Assembly (NCBI GenBank): GCA_030149165.1 | Contig: JASBRY010000008.1 | Coordinates: 186,001 to 250,000, forward strand | Direction of reading: 5' to 3' | DNA length: 64,000 nucleotides | Origin: Phycisphaerales bacterium | Lineage (GTDB): Bacteria > Planctomycetota > Phycisphaerae > Phycisphaerales > UBA1924 | Part shown: positions 18,695 to 28,073 of the stretch, one piece after another | How the letters are laid out: the number at the start of each line of letters is the position of its first letter | Numbering within the stretch: the first letter of the stretch is position 1 | Made by a program: the position numbers and the translations under genes | The notes under the pieces: generated by a model | What the model was told of the DNA's origin: nothing | What the model saw: the letters and a program-made list of their open reading frames with translations, nothing else | Database searches by the model: none

Positions 18695-20146
18695 TTATAA
18701 GATGCCGCTCGTCGCATGAACACCATCGGCATACTTGCCCAAACCCTCCAGCAATGGGCCCAGGTGTTTCTCGTAGTTCTTCCATCGATGCTTACTGGTC
18801 TGATACACGGGCTGACGCACCTGCATCGAACTCGCGGTATTCACATGCTCTTTGCTCTCGAAGAACTTCAGACTCGATTCATCAAACTCGAGCCCAAGGA
18901 AATCGAGGAGCGATCGTGTCGACTGCTCCTGATCGCTCACGAACTCCTCATAAACACAGTTATAGATACTGATGTCGAGGTGCTCTTTCCAATACTCCAT
19001 CATCTCGCGATGGACCACATATTGCTCTCCGAGCAACTTGAGGTCGCGTGAATAAAGGACATTGGCACCGAAGTTCTGAGTATACGCGCTTAAGCAACAA
19101 TCGCGTGGATCGCGCAGCGCGTGAACGACATGAACACTGGGCAGCACTTTGCTGACAAAGCCGAGATCTTTCTCTGAACCCATGTGCTTGTCGACGACAC
19201 GAAGTTTCCCTGAACCACAGCGTCTGTCGAGAAGATCGATGTATTCCTTCGCATAGGAATCTATTTTTTCTTGATCGAGATTCGCGACCATCGATCTAGT
19301 GCGCATCTGCAAAAGCAGTGGACACTCTCCCACTGTTCCTCCGAGCGGGTGTGCGTTGATGACCTGCTCCATGAGTGTGGTTCCGGATCGTGGCATCCCT
19401 GCGATGTACACCGGACGCTCATCATGGATGGTTGAAGTTGGGATGTTTGCAAGGACTTCAGGAGACCAGGTCTTCTGGAGTGATTCTGTGTGTGCAATTC
19501 TGCCGAGTCCGTGCCACGCATTACCTCGCTCGAAGCAATCGAATGCCTTGTCGTATTCACCGAGCTTGTCGTAGATCGCCCCGAGTTCGTAGGTCGCATT
19601 GCGTCGTGTCGAATCCAGTACTGAGGAATCCTCAGATAGTTTCTCAAAGATCGCCAATGCCTCTGGATATGATTTGGTGTCCTTTAGATATCGACCTCGG
19701 ACCATCTGAATGAGCTCACCGGTATCCTCGAGATCAGTGACGCGATCGAGAACCTCCTTCGCTTCTTCCATCATCCCAGAATCAAGGTAGTTCACAGCTT
19801 TGGTCTGTATGACCAGTTCGTGATATGGGTCACGCGCGAGCGCTTTGTCGAGCGTCGCGTGCATGCCTTCGATATCGCCTTGCATGAGCTGCGCTTGCGA
19901 AAGGAGCACAAGCACATTCAGGTCATTCGCTTTGCGTTTCGCAGCGAACTTGAGCACTTCGACCGCTTCATCAGCGTATCCGACAGTCACAAGCACATGA
20001 CCCAAACGAAAGAGGATCGCATGATTGTTTTTATCCAGCGCATGGGCCTTGCGATACAGCATCAACGCCGAGCCGAAGTGCTCTTGCTTCATCGCCATCT
20101 GGGCTTTATTGAGGATCGATTGGAGCTTTGCTGCCGATTTTGCCAT
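18695..20146 (-). CDS. TPR-sulfotransferase fusion, paralogue 2
   Basis: 483 aa with the same plan as paralogue 1: TPRs over residues 5-215, PAPS loop YIAGMPRSGTTLMEQ at about 248-262, VVHALRDPRDCCLSAYTQNF as the 3'-phosphate site, and the shared ending QVRQPVYQTSKHRWKNYEKH. No signal peptide is seen. The sequence after the PAPS loop keeps the family histidine in INAHPLGG. The ATG has no ribosome site; TAGAGT ends five bases before it. Probably upstream member of a two-gene unit with paralogue 1. Confidence 0.88.
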   Translation of the reverse strand: MAKSAAKLQSILNKAQMAMKQEHFGSALMLYRKAHALDKNNHAILFRLGHVLVTVGYADEAVEVLKFAAKRKANDLNVLVLLSQAQLMQGDIEGMHATLDKALARDPYHELVIQTKAVNYLDSGMMEEAKEVLDRVTDLEDTGELIQMVRGRYLKDTKSYPEALAIFEKLSEDSSVLDSTRRNATYELGAIYDKLGEYDKAFDCFERGNAWHGLGRIAHTESLQKTWSPEVLANIPTSTIHDERPVYIAGMPRSGTTLMEQVINAHPLGGTVGECPLLLQMRTRSMVANLDQEKIDSYAKEYIDLLDRRCGSGKLRVVDKHMGSEKDLGFVSKVLPSVHVVHALRDPRDCCLSAYTQNFGANVLYSRDLKLLGEQYVVHREMMEYWKEHLDISIYNCVYEEFVSDQEQSTRSLLDFLGLEFDESSLKFFESKEHVNTASSMQVRQPVYQTSKHRWKNYEKHLGPLLEGLGKYADGVHATSGIL

Positions 20147-20151
20147 GGTCC

Positions 20152-20157
20152 ACTCTA
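20152..20157 (-). promoter_or_regulatory. Candidate -10 box for leaderless sulfotransferase message (TAGAGT)
   Basis: TAGAGT on the minus strand, five bases before the ATG at 20146, with no Shine-Dalgarno site. Confidence 0.45.
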
Positions 20158-20261
20158 GTTCGGTTTAAACGCGGATTCACTCAAATCGAACCCGGATCGC
20201 CCATGCTCCCTACAATCCTCGGCTCGACTCTCCCCACCCCCTCACGCTTATCGGAGTGCTT

Positions 20262-21956
20262 GTGGACTCACTCTTTGAAACACAACGGTACTTGATCCCG
20301 TTCCGGACCGGACTGCTGCCGCAGATCTTCTGCGACACGCTTGTACTGGGATCCGGGGTCGCTGGACTGCGTGCCGCGATCACGGCCGGGGATGCCGGGG
20401 ATGTGATCGTCTGTACCAAAGATCGACTCGACAAGACCAATACCGCATGGGCGCAGGGTGGGATTGCCGCGGTGCTCCCTGACATCCCGGATCAATCCGA
20501 TTCGATCCAGAGCCATATCGAGGACACGCTGGTCGCTGGCGCAGGGATGTGCGATGAGGATGCTGTGCGACTCATCTGTACGCAAGGACCTGCTCGATTC
20601 AAAGAATTGCTCGCTTGGGGCGCGGAGTTCGATCGCGATTCGTCAGATCATCTCGAAGCAGGTCGTGAGGGGGGGCACAACGCGAACCGGATCTACCATG
20701 CCGGAGGCGACGAGACCGGCAAAGAGATCCAGCAAACCCTCATCCGAACCACTCAAGAGCACGACTCGATCCGCTTGTTTGATCACTGCTTTGCGCTCGA
20801 TCTGCTCACTCCCTCGGATGATCCAGGATCGCCGGTGATGGGCGCGATTACCTGGCACAAGAAGTATGGCTTGCAAGTCATCTGGGCGCGAACCACAATC
20901 CTCGCATCCGGCGGATCTGGGCAAGTCTTCCGCGAAAGTTCCAATCCGCGAATTGCGACCGGTGATGGGATTGCGATGGCGTATCGTGCTGGAGCATCCA
21001 TCCGTGACATGGAGTTTTTCCAGTTCCATCCGACAACGCTGTATATCCCAGGCGCACCTCGATCATTGATTTCAGAAGCCGTGCGAGGGGAAGGGGCGCA
21101 CCTGCTCGATGATTCCGGCGAGCGTTTCATGCCGGCGATCCATCCGCTCGCGGAACTCGCCCCTCGTGATGTGGTTTCGCGTGCGATCTCCAAGCAGCTC
21201 GCACTCCAAGGAGGCAAGCATGTTTGGCTCGACTGTCGTCACATCGACAACTTCCAAGCACGATTCCCGAGCATATGGAACACACTCAAATCCTTCGGAC
21301 TTGATCCCGCGACCGATCCGCTCCCGGTCCATCCCGCGGCTCATTATCAAATCGGAGGGATCCAGACCGACCTCACCACACGCAGCAGAGTACCAAATCT
21401 GCTCGCAGTTGGTGAGGTCGCTTCGACTGGACTCCACGGCGCGAATCGACTCGCGTCCAACTCGCTGCTCGAAGGCCTGGTGATGGGTGCAATCGCAGGG
21501 GAAGTCGCTGCGGAACGATCGAATGGACAGCAGGTGTCACCTTCTGCGATCGTCTCATCGATCGAGCCGAGCTCACACGCACAGCTTGATCTGACAGATG
21601 TTCGATCATCGCTCCGATCAACGATGTGGTTCAACGCTGGGATCGCTCGGACGCGGACCAAACTCGCGGATGCGTGTGATATGTTCAATATCTGGGGACG
21701 CTATTCGCTCGACAAGGTCTTCGAGACTCCTGATGGATGGGAGACTCAGAACTTGCTGTACACGGCGCACCTCATCGCACGCGCGGCTCTGAATCGTCCG
21801 ACCTCGATCGGAGCGCACTGGATTCAGAGCGAGAATCCAGTTGGTGAGCAAGACACTGACCCCAACGCGAAGATCCACGCAAGCTGGACACGCTATTCGC
21901 AGGAACCGACCTATTCCCCGATCGAACCGCACGCGTCTTCGCCCGTATCTGAATGA
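20262..21956 (+). CDS. nadB: L-aspartate oxidase NadB
   Basis: Flavoenzyme that oxidises L-aspartate to iminoaspartate, the first step of de novo NAD synthesis. The FAD-binding start is DTLVLGSGVAGLRAAITAG. TAWAQGGIAAVL, HIEDTLVAGAG and GREGGHNANRIYHAGGDETG are all hallmark blocks, and the C-terminus keeps GLHGANRLASNSLLEGLVMG. Both GTG starts, 20256 and 20262, are possible; I prefer 20262 because CGGAG lies five bases before it. 564 aa is normal. nadA and nadC are not in view. A lipoprotein gene follows after three bases and is probably co-transcribed. Confidence 0.95.
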   Translation: MDSLFETQRYLIPFRTGLLPQIFCDTLVLGSGVAGLRAAITAGDAGDVIVCTKDRLDKTNTAWAQGGIAAVLPDIPDQSDSIQSHIEDTLVAGAGMCDEDAVRLICTQGPARFKELLAWGAEFDRDSSDHLEAGREGGHNANRIYHAGGDETGKEIQQTLIRTTQEHDSIRLFDHCFALDLLTPSDDPGSPVMGAITWHKKYGLQVIWARTTILASGGSGQVFRESSNPRIATGDGIAMAYRAGASIRDMEFFQFHPTTLYIPGAPRSLISEAVRGEGAHLLDDSGERFMPAIHPLAELAPRDVVSRAISKQLALQGGKHVWLDCRHIDNFQARFPSIWNTLKSFGLDPATDPLPVHPAAHYQIGGIQTDLTTRSRVPNLLAVGEVASTGLHGANRLASNSLLEGLVMGAIAGEVAAERSNGQQVSPSAIVSSIEPSSHAQLDLTDVRSSLRSTMWFNAGIARTRTKLADACDMFNIWGRYSLDKVFETPDGWETQNLLYTAHLIARAALNRPTSIGAHWIQSENPVGEQDTDPNAKIHASWTRYSQEPTYSPIEPHASSPVSE

Positions 21957-21959
21957 GCC

Positions 21960-22550
21960 ATGCCCAGCCGGACGATCATCCATGTTGCTTCTCTCTGCAT
22001 TGCTGCGGTAGCTTTGTCTCTAATAGCTGTTGGGTGTCAACCCTACGAGCGAGAGGTGAGCCGATCGGGATTGCTCTCCAAACTCAAAGAGACTCAGGAA
22101 GGGAATCGCAAACCCATTGATCCGGCATCGATCCATCCGGTGTTCGGCGTCCCGGGCGGGAAAATCCGCGTCGAGGACGAACAGGGCAATGTCACGCTCT
22201 ACGCGAAGACCATCAAGCACCTCATGAATCACCTCATCCATGCGCTTGAGTATGACGAGCGTGATCTCTTTGTAGAGCAGATCCTATCCCAGATCACCAT
22301 CGAGGAGTTCGAAGAGCGCGGTCTGGATCCTCGGCTCGCATTTGACGAACTCGTGAATCGTCGGCGTGATGTCTACAGTCTGTTTCACTTCATGCCGATG
22401 GGTGAACACACGCCGGGGTTGTACCCCACTCCGATCGGTCAGAACATCTTTCGGCTACAAGTCTCGCGTGTAGGGCGCGATCTGCTCTGGTCTGGGATCG
22501 ATGTCTCCTTCGAGCAAGGCAACTACAAGCTCCGCTGGTTCGTGCCTTAA
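21960..22550 (+). CDS. Lipoprotein of unknown function, 196 aa
   Basis: A lipoprotein signal is clear: a hydrophobic stretch ending LIAVGC at residue 26. The mature part has no repeated domain that I recognise; it contains an alpha-helical acidic block (HLIHALEYDERDLFVEQILS) and a beta-rich C-terminus (LWSGIDVSFEQGNYKLRWFV). It starts three bases after nadB ends, so it relies on translational coupling or a shared message. Its association with nadB is positional; no role in NAD synthesis can be inferred. Confidence 0.85.
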   Translation: MPSRTIIHVASLCIAAVALSLIAVGCQPYEREVSRSGLLSKLKETQEGNRKPIDPASIHPVFGVPGGKIRVEDEQGNVTLYAKTIKHLMNHLIHALEYDERDLFVEQILSQITIEEFEERGLDPRLAFDELVNRRRDVYSLFHFMPMGEHTPGLYPTPIGQNIFRLQVSRVGRDLLWSGIDVSFEQGNYKLRWFVP

Positions 22551-22564
22551 ACTATCGTTCCTCC

Positions 22565-22570
22565 TAGTAT
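22565..22570 (+). promoter_or_regulatory. Candidate -10 box for leaderless DinB-fold gene (TAGTAT)
   Basis: TAGTAT, six bases before the ATG at 22577, with no Shine-Dalgarno site. Confidence 0.5.
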
Positions 22571-22576
22571 TGATGC

Positions 22577-23197
22577 ATGAGCAGCACCACTTCCCCCACT
22601 CCAACTTCGATCAAATCTCTGGAAAAGTTGAGCAACGAAGAACTGATCGGCCGGCTCCGCGTCGGCGTTGAATGGCTCGATCCTCGCATCTTTGAACTCA
22701 GTGATGAGCAGTTGAATCAAGCGTGGCTTCCCGACGCGAATGTCGGACGCTGGCCCATCCGTGTGGTGCTTGGGCACCTGGCGGATGTTGAGATGGTCTT
22801 TGCGACTCGGATACGCAAGATCTTCGCAGAAGAGAACCCAACGCTCGCGCTGTTCGATGAGCATGCGTTTGTTGACTCCGCTATCTATGGCTGCACAGAG
22901 GGATCGACTATGCAGCCTCCGATCGGGGGTGATGTCGCAACAATCCACACACTGCGTTCGTGGCTAGTCACCTTCCTGTACCAACTGGACGAATCCGACT
23001 GGGAACGGACAGGACTCCATCCGGACCACGGTCCGATTTCGATCCGAACGCTCGCGATTTACAACTGCTGGCACCTCGAACGCCACGCGTGGTTCATCAA
23101 CGCGAAAACCGAACGGATGATCGGTCCGAGACCACAACCCGAAGCGTGCGAGACGGGCGGGTGTGGCAAGCCGGATTGCCAATGCGTTCACGAATGA
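22577..23197 (+). CDS. DinB/YfiT-fold putative metal-dependent enzyme
   Basis: 206-aa four-helix-bundle protein of the DinB/YfiT (bacillithiol-transferase-like) superfamily, unrelated to DinB polymerases. The first histidine ligand is in RVVLGHLADVEMVFATRIRK, the usual HxxxxE helix, and the second pair is in NCWHLERHAWFI. These proteins bind a divalent metal and often act as thiol transferases or hydrolases; the substrate is unknown. The C-terminus is cysteine-rich (CETGGCGKPDCQC), which is unusual and could bind another metal. The ATG has a TAGTAT box six bases upstream and no ribosome site. Confidence 0.82.
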   Translation: MSSTTSPTPTSIKSLEKLSNEELIGRLRVGVEWLDPRIFELSDEQLNQAWLPDANVGRWPIRVVLGHLADVEMVFATRIRKIFAEENPTLALFDEHAFVDSAIYGCTEGSTMQPPIGGDVATIHTLRSWLVTFLYQLDESDWERTGLHPDHGPISIRTLAIYNCWHLERHAWFINAKTERMIGPRPQPEACETGGCGKPDCQCVHE

Positions 23198-23213
23198 ATG
23201 GATCCTGAATCAG

Positions 23214-24749
23214 TTAGACTTCAAAGAACTCACGGAGTTGTTTGTACGCGACTCCATATTCCTTGACATGCGATCCGGGTCCAACAGATTGCGTTGGTTC
23301 TAGACCAGCGGTCAGTTGATCACTGAGTTCTTCACCCAGAGCGTCTGCCAGTTGGCGGAGCACCGACTTGGGATCATTCATGACTTGTTCATACTGGATG
23401 TTGATGACCTTAGCGCCGACGCGTTCGTCGTTGAGCACGCTTGTCCAGTGATCCATGAGCCGTCCGGTATCTTTCACATACGATGCTGTCGAGATCAGAT
23501 CTCCGGCGTATGGATGATTGCCCGGCATCTCATCACAGTAGATCGCGAGGGACTCTTCGATCGGATCGCGCCGGCAGTTGATGACGGTCACGCCTGGCAA
23601 CGCCATCGCGATGCATCCAACGAGCGGGGTGTTGCCAGGGTGCGTATCCACTGTCCGCATACCACCCATCCGCGCTGCGGCATCACACTGCCGTGAGTAT
23701 CCAGCGGCGAGTTTGCCGATCTGGTCACCTCGGTGACCGCGTGGTGTGGGGACCAGGGCGCGGAGCACACCTCGCGCTGCATTGAGTTGCGTAGCACACA
23801 GCATCCCGAGTGATTCGATCGGTCCGATGTCAACGGTGTTGGGCAGTCGATCAAGCAAGCTCATCACCTCAGGCATCCCTGAATGGATCGAGCCACAAAG
23901 CAGCACTCGGCTCTTTCCAGGAACTCCGGGTGGGCGCATGAGCTTATCAATCTCTTCCGCTGTCCAGCTTTCAATGAGACGGGAACTCATCTTCGCATGG
24001 ACTTCAGCGTTGTACGCACCACGACGGAGTTTCGCGGCTCTGCGATACGCGTTGAACGCGTCGCTGTATTCGCCCAACGCGTCACAGAGCGATCCCTCAG
24101 CTCGCAACAACGCCATCAGATTCGCCGCACCGATTCCTGCTTCATTGACGAGGGTCGCGATCTGCTCCTTGCAAGATTGCATGCGATCTGTATCTTGTTT
24201 CTCTGCGTTGACGAGGACCTTCGCGTAGCTGATCAGCAATGGGATGTCGTCAAGCTTGCGTGCCAAACCGTCATCGATGAGCTTAATCGCTTCGTCGGTG
24301 TTGCCCATATTGGATTGGACCTCAGCGAGCGCGGCGATCGCATCACCCCGATCGGGGTCCATGTCAAGGGCCAACTGAATCTCATCGATCGCGTCCATGT
24401 GCTCTCCGAGTGCGCTGAGCGAGCGGCCGATCTCTGATTGGAGGCGGATGTACTGATCCACGATTCGAGGACGCGCGGGATTCTCTGCTTCATCCTCGTC
24501 TTCGAGAGACTGGAGCGTGAGGTGTGATGAGGCTCGCATATCAGCAATCGCTGGCTCATGGAGTCCAAGCTTTGCGAGGGTAAAGCCGTGGATCGCAAGG
24601 ATTGGTGGTTCTTCGGGAAAGTGTGCTTTGAGCTTTCCAGCACGCTTGGATGCTTCAAACACATCACCCACTGCGAGGAGTTTCTTTGCTTGTTCGAAGA
24701 AGTCCTTGGGAGTGGGTTGTTGCTGTGCTTGTGCGGGATTGGGTTGCAT
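23214..24749 (-). CDS. TPR-sulfotransferase paralogue with degenerate PAPS loop
   Basis: 511 aa with the same TPR plus sulfotransferase layout as its neighbours. The PAPS loop that reads GMPRSGTTLTE in the paralogues reads GSIHSGMPEVMS here (about residues 286-297), so the conserved arginine and both threonines are gone. The later block is kept in part (VTVINCRRDPIEESLAIYCD), and the shared C-terminal QVRQP motif is missing; the protein ends VAYKQLREFFEV. It probably no longer transfers sulfate and may act as a partner or scaffold for the active paralogues. The frame is intact over 1.5 kb, so it is under selection rather than a fresh pseudogene. The start is only weakly supported (GAG nine bases upstream). 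Confidence 0.82.
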   Translation of the reverse strand: MQPNPAQAQQQPTPKDFFEQAKKLLAVGDVFEASKRAGKLKAHFPEEPPILAIHGFTLAKLGLHEPAIADMRASSHLTLQSLEDEDEAENPARPRIVDQYIRLQSEIGRSLSALGEHMDAIDEIQLALDMDPDRGDAIAALAEVQSNMGNTDEAIKLIDDGLARKLDDIPLLISYAKVLVNAEKQDTDRMQSCKEQIATLVNEAGIGAANLMALLRAEGSLCDALGEYSDAFNAYRRAAKLRRGAYNAEVHAKMSSRLIESWTAEEIDKLMRPPGVPGKSRVLLCGSIHSGMPEVMSLLDRLPNTVDIGPIESLGMLCATQLNAARGVLRALVPTPRGHRGDQIGKLAAGYSRQCDAAARMGGMRTVDTHPGNTPLVGCIAMALPGVTVINCRRDPIEESLAIYCDEMPGNHPYAGDLISTASYVKDTGRLMDHWTSVLNDERVGAKVINIQYEQVMNDPKSVLRQLADALGEELSDQLTAGLEPTQSVGPGSHVKEYGVAYKQLREFFEV

Positions 24750-24797
24750 ATGTTTGATCTCGCTGTCGTATGAATGTGCTGGGTGAGCAGCAATTGG

Positions 24798-26318
24798 TTA
24801 ATCGTTCGCGGTCTCGCAAATAAGGTCCCCGAGTCCTTCGAGGAGCGGGTCGATATGACCAGCATAGCGTTCGTAGCGCTTGGTGGATGACTTGTAAATC
24901 GGTTGGCGGACCTGATCATTGCTGAGCGTGAGCGCGACGCGTCCTGACTGATGGAAGTCCAGGCACGCTTCATCAAACTCAAGTCCCACAAAGTCGAGCA
25001 ACGCTCTGGTCTTTGCTTCTTGATCTGCGACTGTGTCTTCGTACTGGTTATCGAAGACTGGGACGCCCACTCTTGGATCCCTGAGGACTTGGGTGTAGTG
25101 CTCAGTCACTTCGTGGTAGTGACGGTAAAACAGGCCGCAGTTCTTGAGATCGAAACTGTATGAATGCCCTGGATTGAGTGCTTGGAAGAAACACGAGAGA
25201 CAGTTGTCGCGGGCTTCACGCTTACAATGAATGATCTTCGCGTCGGGGAACGCGAGGGCAATCATCCCCATGTACCAAAAGTTCATTGGCGCTTTGTCCA
25301 CGATGATTTCGACCGATGGGTTATCTGCCATTGCGATAGTCTCGCGGCGATAGATCTTTGCGAGTTGTGCGATCTGCTTCGGGTCATACTCATCGGGGCT
25401 TGTTTTGTACGGATTCTCAGGATTGGGCGCGACCTCTCTGAAGAGCTCTGAGATCAGACCCAGTTCCCCAGCTCCGAAACCCTTTGGATGTGCATCAAGA
25501 ATTTGCTCAGTGAGCGTTGTCCCGGATCGGGGCATACCCAGAATAAACACTGGACGAGGCATTCCAGTCTCCGGACGCTTGACTCCTTCATAGCGTTCGG
25601 CGGTCCATGCTTGTTTAAGACACTTAACCTGAGCCGCTACACGGTCGTCGGAATACATTGCAGGTATGGCCTTGTTCGCTTTCGTGAACGCATCCATCGC
25701 TTCGTCATATCGCTTGGCCCGATCATACATGTGACCCAACGCGTTGTACGCTTTGCTAGCAGTTTGTGATTCTGCAAGATCATCCGAAGAACCAAGATCG
25801 CTGATAAGCCCCTCAATAAGCTCGATGCCTTCATCGAGTCGATCAGTCCGGAGAACCGCTCTTCCAAAGATCGCGGCTATTGACAGGGTCATCATCCCAC
25901 GCTCTCTTGCTTCTTCAACCAGCTTGATCGCTTCGACCTTCTGATCTCCGAGCAGGAGGATGTGTCCGAGTCCCGAAACCAATGACGGCTCGTCCGGCTG
26001 ACGGATGATCTCGTCGCGCATCAACTCGATCGCGTCATCAAGATTGCCGGTCTGCGTCAGCCCTTCGGAGAGGGTGTTGAGGACGGCAACTCGGTGCGGT
26101 TTGTGTGTGATGTGACGCAGCGCCCGCCGTGCGATGGTGGTGCCTTCTTCGGGCTTCTGCAATCGCAGCAGCACACTTACATGGAGCGCAACAATCGGTG
26201 GAAAGTGTGGGTTGCGGTTGTAGAGCTGGGAAGTCGTCCGATAAGCGGCACGGTACTGACCTGAGTCGTACTGCTCGCGTGCTTTCTCGTAGGCTTCCTT
26301 TGTGCTCACAACGGGCAT
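24798..26318 (-). CDS. TPR-sulfotransferase fusion, paralogue 3
   Basis: 506 aa from the ATG at 26318, which has GGAGGAT six bases upstream; a longer frame to 26471 lacks one. TPR repeats fill residues 5-235. The PAPS loop is VFILGMPRSGTTLTEQ (about 257-272), the 3'-phosphate site is IIHCKREARDNCLSCFFQAL, and the C-terminus keeps QVRQPIYKSSTKRYERYAGH. All elements for activity appear present. The neighbouring degenerate paralogue lies 48 bases downstream on the same strand, so the two could be expressed together and pair up. Confidence 0.88.
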   Translation of the reverse strand: MPVVSTKEAYEKAREQYDSGQYRAAYRTTSQLYNRNPHFPPIVALHVSVLLRLQKPEEGTTIARRALRHITHKPHRVAVLNTLSEGLTQTGNLDDAIELMRDEIIRQPDEPSLVSGLGHILLLGDQKVEAIKLVEEARERGMMTLSIAAIFGRAVLRTDRLDEGIELIEGLISDLGSSDDLAESQTASKAYNALGHMYDRAKRYDEAMDAFTKANKAIPAMYSDDRVAAQVKCLKQAWTAERYEGVKRPETGMPRPVFILGMPRSGTTLTEQILDAHPKGFGAGELGLISELFREVAPNPENPYKTSPDEYDPKQIAQLAKIYRRETIAMADNPSVEIIVDKAPMNFWYMGMIALAFPDAKIIHCKREARDNCLSCFFQALNPGHSYSFDLKNCGLFYRHYHEVTEHYTQVLRDPRVGVPVFDNQYEDTVADQEAKTRALLDFVGLEFDEACLDFHQSGRVALTLSNDQVRQPIYKSSTKRYERYAGHIDPLLEGLGDLICETAND

Positions 26319-26398
26319 TGATATCCTCCATACACCGAACAAAGGATCGGTCCGCGATCCGATGAGGGTATCCTGCTCACATCGACCAATCGCAGGCA

Positions 26399-26404
26399 TA
26401 ACCT
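26399..26404 (+). promoter_or_regulatory. Candidate -10 box for leaderless asparaginase-like gene (TAACCT)
   Basis: TAACCT, seven bases before the ATG at 26412, with no Shine-Dalgarno site. An overlapping TATACC makes the exact box uncertain. Confidence 0.35.
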
Positions 26405-26411
26405 TATACCT

Positions 26412-26969
26412 ATGCGCCAGATCACGCTCATCTCCACCGGTGGAACCATCGAGAAAACCTACGATGAGCACGCCGGAACGCTCACAAATCGCTCCTCGAT
26501 CGTCCAGGAGATGCTCAGGCTGCTCCGGCTCGAAGACACGCAGGTCAACACGCTCCAGCTCATGCAGAAGGATTCATTGGATCTCACAGATGCGGATCGT
26601 GCTCGGATTCTCGATGCCGTCAAGCTGGTCATTGGTCCCGCTACGGATGACCCTTTGAACGATCCGAATGGTTGTCGCGGAGTGGTGATCCTTCACGGGA
26701 CAGACACACTGTGCCAGACCGGAGAGTGGTTGTATGAAGCGCTCATCAACAACGCGGCACCTGAGCACAAACTCGCGGTGCCTGTGATTTTGACAGGCGC
26801 TATGCGACCATTTGAGATGAAACGATCCGATGCGCTGCAGAACCTCAACGAGTCCATCTTCGCAGCGACCATCCTGGATCCGGGCGTGTATGTCGTCGCG
26901 CACTCCAAAGCACTGAGCTTCCCAGGTCCAGTCAAGGATCGAGAGCGCGGTACATTCATCAAGAACTAG
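26412..26969 (+). CDS. Asparaginase-family N-terminal-domain-only protein
   Basis: 185 aa matching only the N-terminal half of L-asparaginases, which are usually about 330 aa. The two catalytic threonine motifs are present: ITLISTGGTIEK at residues 4-15 and VVILHGTDTLCQTGEWL near residue 96. VPVILTGAMRPFEMKRSDAL also matches. The C-terminal domain that completes the dimer active site is absent, and the frame stops cleanly with no sign of the missing half downstream. Short asparaginase-domain proteins of this size exist in other bacteria, so it may be a distinct family rather than a truncation. Hydrolysis of asparagine is possible but unproven. Confidence 0.85.
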   Translation: MRQITLISTGGTIEKTYDEHAGTLTNRSSIVQEMLRLLRLEDTQVNTLQLMQKDSLDLTDADRARILDAVKLVIGPATDDPLNDPNGCRGVVILHGTDTLCQTGEWLYEALINNAAPEHKLAVPVILTGAMRPFEMKRSDALQNLNESIFAATILDPGVYVVAHSKALSFPGPVKDRERGTFIKN

Positions 26970-27019
26970 CTGACGCTTGGTACAAACCATGTTGTTCGTG
27001 TCCGAGGTTTTCTATCAGA

Positions 27020-28000
27020 CTAGCGGTAGCGTTCGGGATGATTGATCGCTCCAAAGCGTGGATTCAGACCATTGCGTGCAAGGCTTTGAGCATCAGAGAT
27101 GTCGTAGAGTCGATAGTAGTCAGCGCGTCGATTCGCTCGGATATAGATATCCCATGATGTGAAACCGGTATCGCCGTAGGACTGGGTGGGGTCGTCGTTG
27201 ATGAAACCTTCAGGGGGTGTAAAAACACTCACATGCCCGTCTTTGAAATATGTGGCACCCCCACCATTGTGTCGTGTGGTCCATTGATCGACATTGCCCC
27301 ATTCGCCGTCTGTTGACCCAAGATTCGAGTGATTGTTGAACCACCAAGAGCTTTCCTCGATGATGATTGGGAGTCCTTCCATGCGTGCGACCATGCCGTC
27401 TTCCATGAGTTGTGCGATCTGTTGGCTGTTGTATTGATCTACATCGGGGGCCGCTTCTTTGAACATATAGACATCGAAATCAGTCTGGTCCTTCGCGCCT
27501 TGCGCGGGTGCATTGAAGGTGTAATCGAAGTTGAGTTCACCATCGCCGTAGACATTGCGAAGCCGGATGGTGTCTGGATCCTCAGGGATGCCGTGCGGAT
27601 CTTTGCGTTTGTTTTTGGGACACTCGACGATCTCTGTCGCATTATCGACATAGTCGAGAAGAAGCCCGGCTCCCCGCCTGCGATTGCCTTGGTGGTTGTA
27701 TGTGTATGCCCAATTGATGAGGTTGAGATCCCCGCGGTTATTGCGGGGTCCCTTGGTGGTCTGAAACAGACCAGTAGGCATGGAATGACCATCAAAGTCC
27801 ATCCCGTAGAGCGCATCAGCGACCCCAAGCTGGCGCATGTTGGAAAGACACACAGTCTGCTGTGCGGTCTGCCTCGCCTTTCCCAGCGCCGGCAGAAGAA
27901 TCCCGATCAGCAGCGCGATGATCGCGATGACCACCAATAACTCAATAAGCGTGAAGGCTCTGGCACCACGATATACATCAATCTGAGCACGGCATTGCAA
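27020..28000 (-). CDS. Type II pseudopilin with large C-terminal domain
   Basis: The prepilin signal is [21 protein letters not shown] near residue 14, with the hydrophobic stem that follows and the typical [20 protein letters not shown] helix of planctomycete DUF1559-type proteins. The roughly 270-residue C-terminal domain ends in the usual exposed-loop region ([20 protein letters not shown]). These proteins are made in high numbers in Planctomycetes and are processed by a prepilin peptidase; their role is largely unknown. No close ribosome site precedes the ATG (AGGGG at -17). No pilus assembly genes are nearby. Confidence 0.88.
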   Translation of the reverse strand: MQCRAQIDVYRGARAFTLIELLVVIAIIALLIGILLPALGKARQTAQQTVCLSNMRQLGVADALYGMDFDGHSMPTGLFQTTKGPRNNRGDLNLINWAYTYNHQGNRRRGAGLLLDYVDNATEIVECPKNKRKDPHGIPEDPDTIRLRNVYGDGELNFDYTFNAPAQGAKDQTDFDVYMFKEAAPDVDQYNSQQIAQLMEDGMVARMEGLPIIIEESSWWFNNHSNLGSTDGEWGNVDQWTTRHNGGGATYFKDGHVSVFTPPEGFINDDPTQSYGDTGFTSWDIYIRANRRADYYRLYDISDAQSLARNGLNPRFGAINHPERYR

Positions 28001-28073
28001 AGGAAGACCCCTGTATAGTGTGATCCACAGGGTATCTGATTTTTAGTTTGGATGCAATGGTCGTCAGTTCAAA

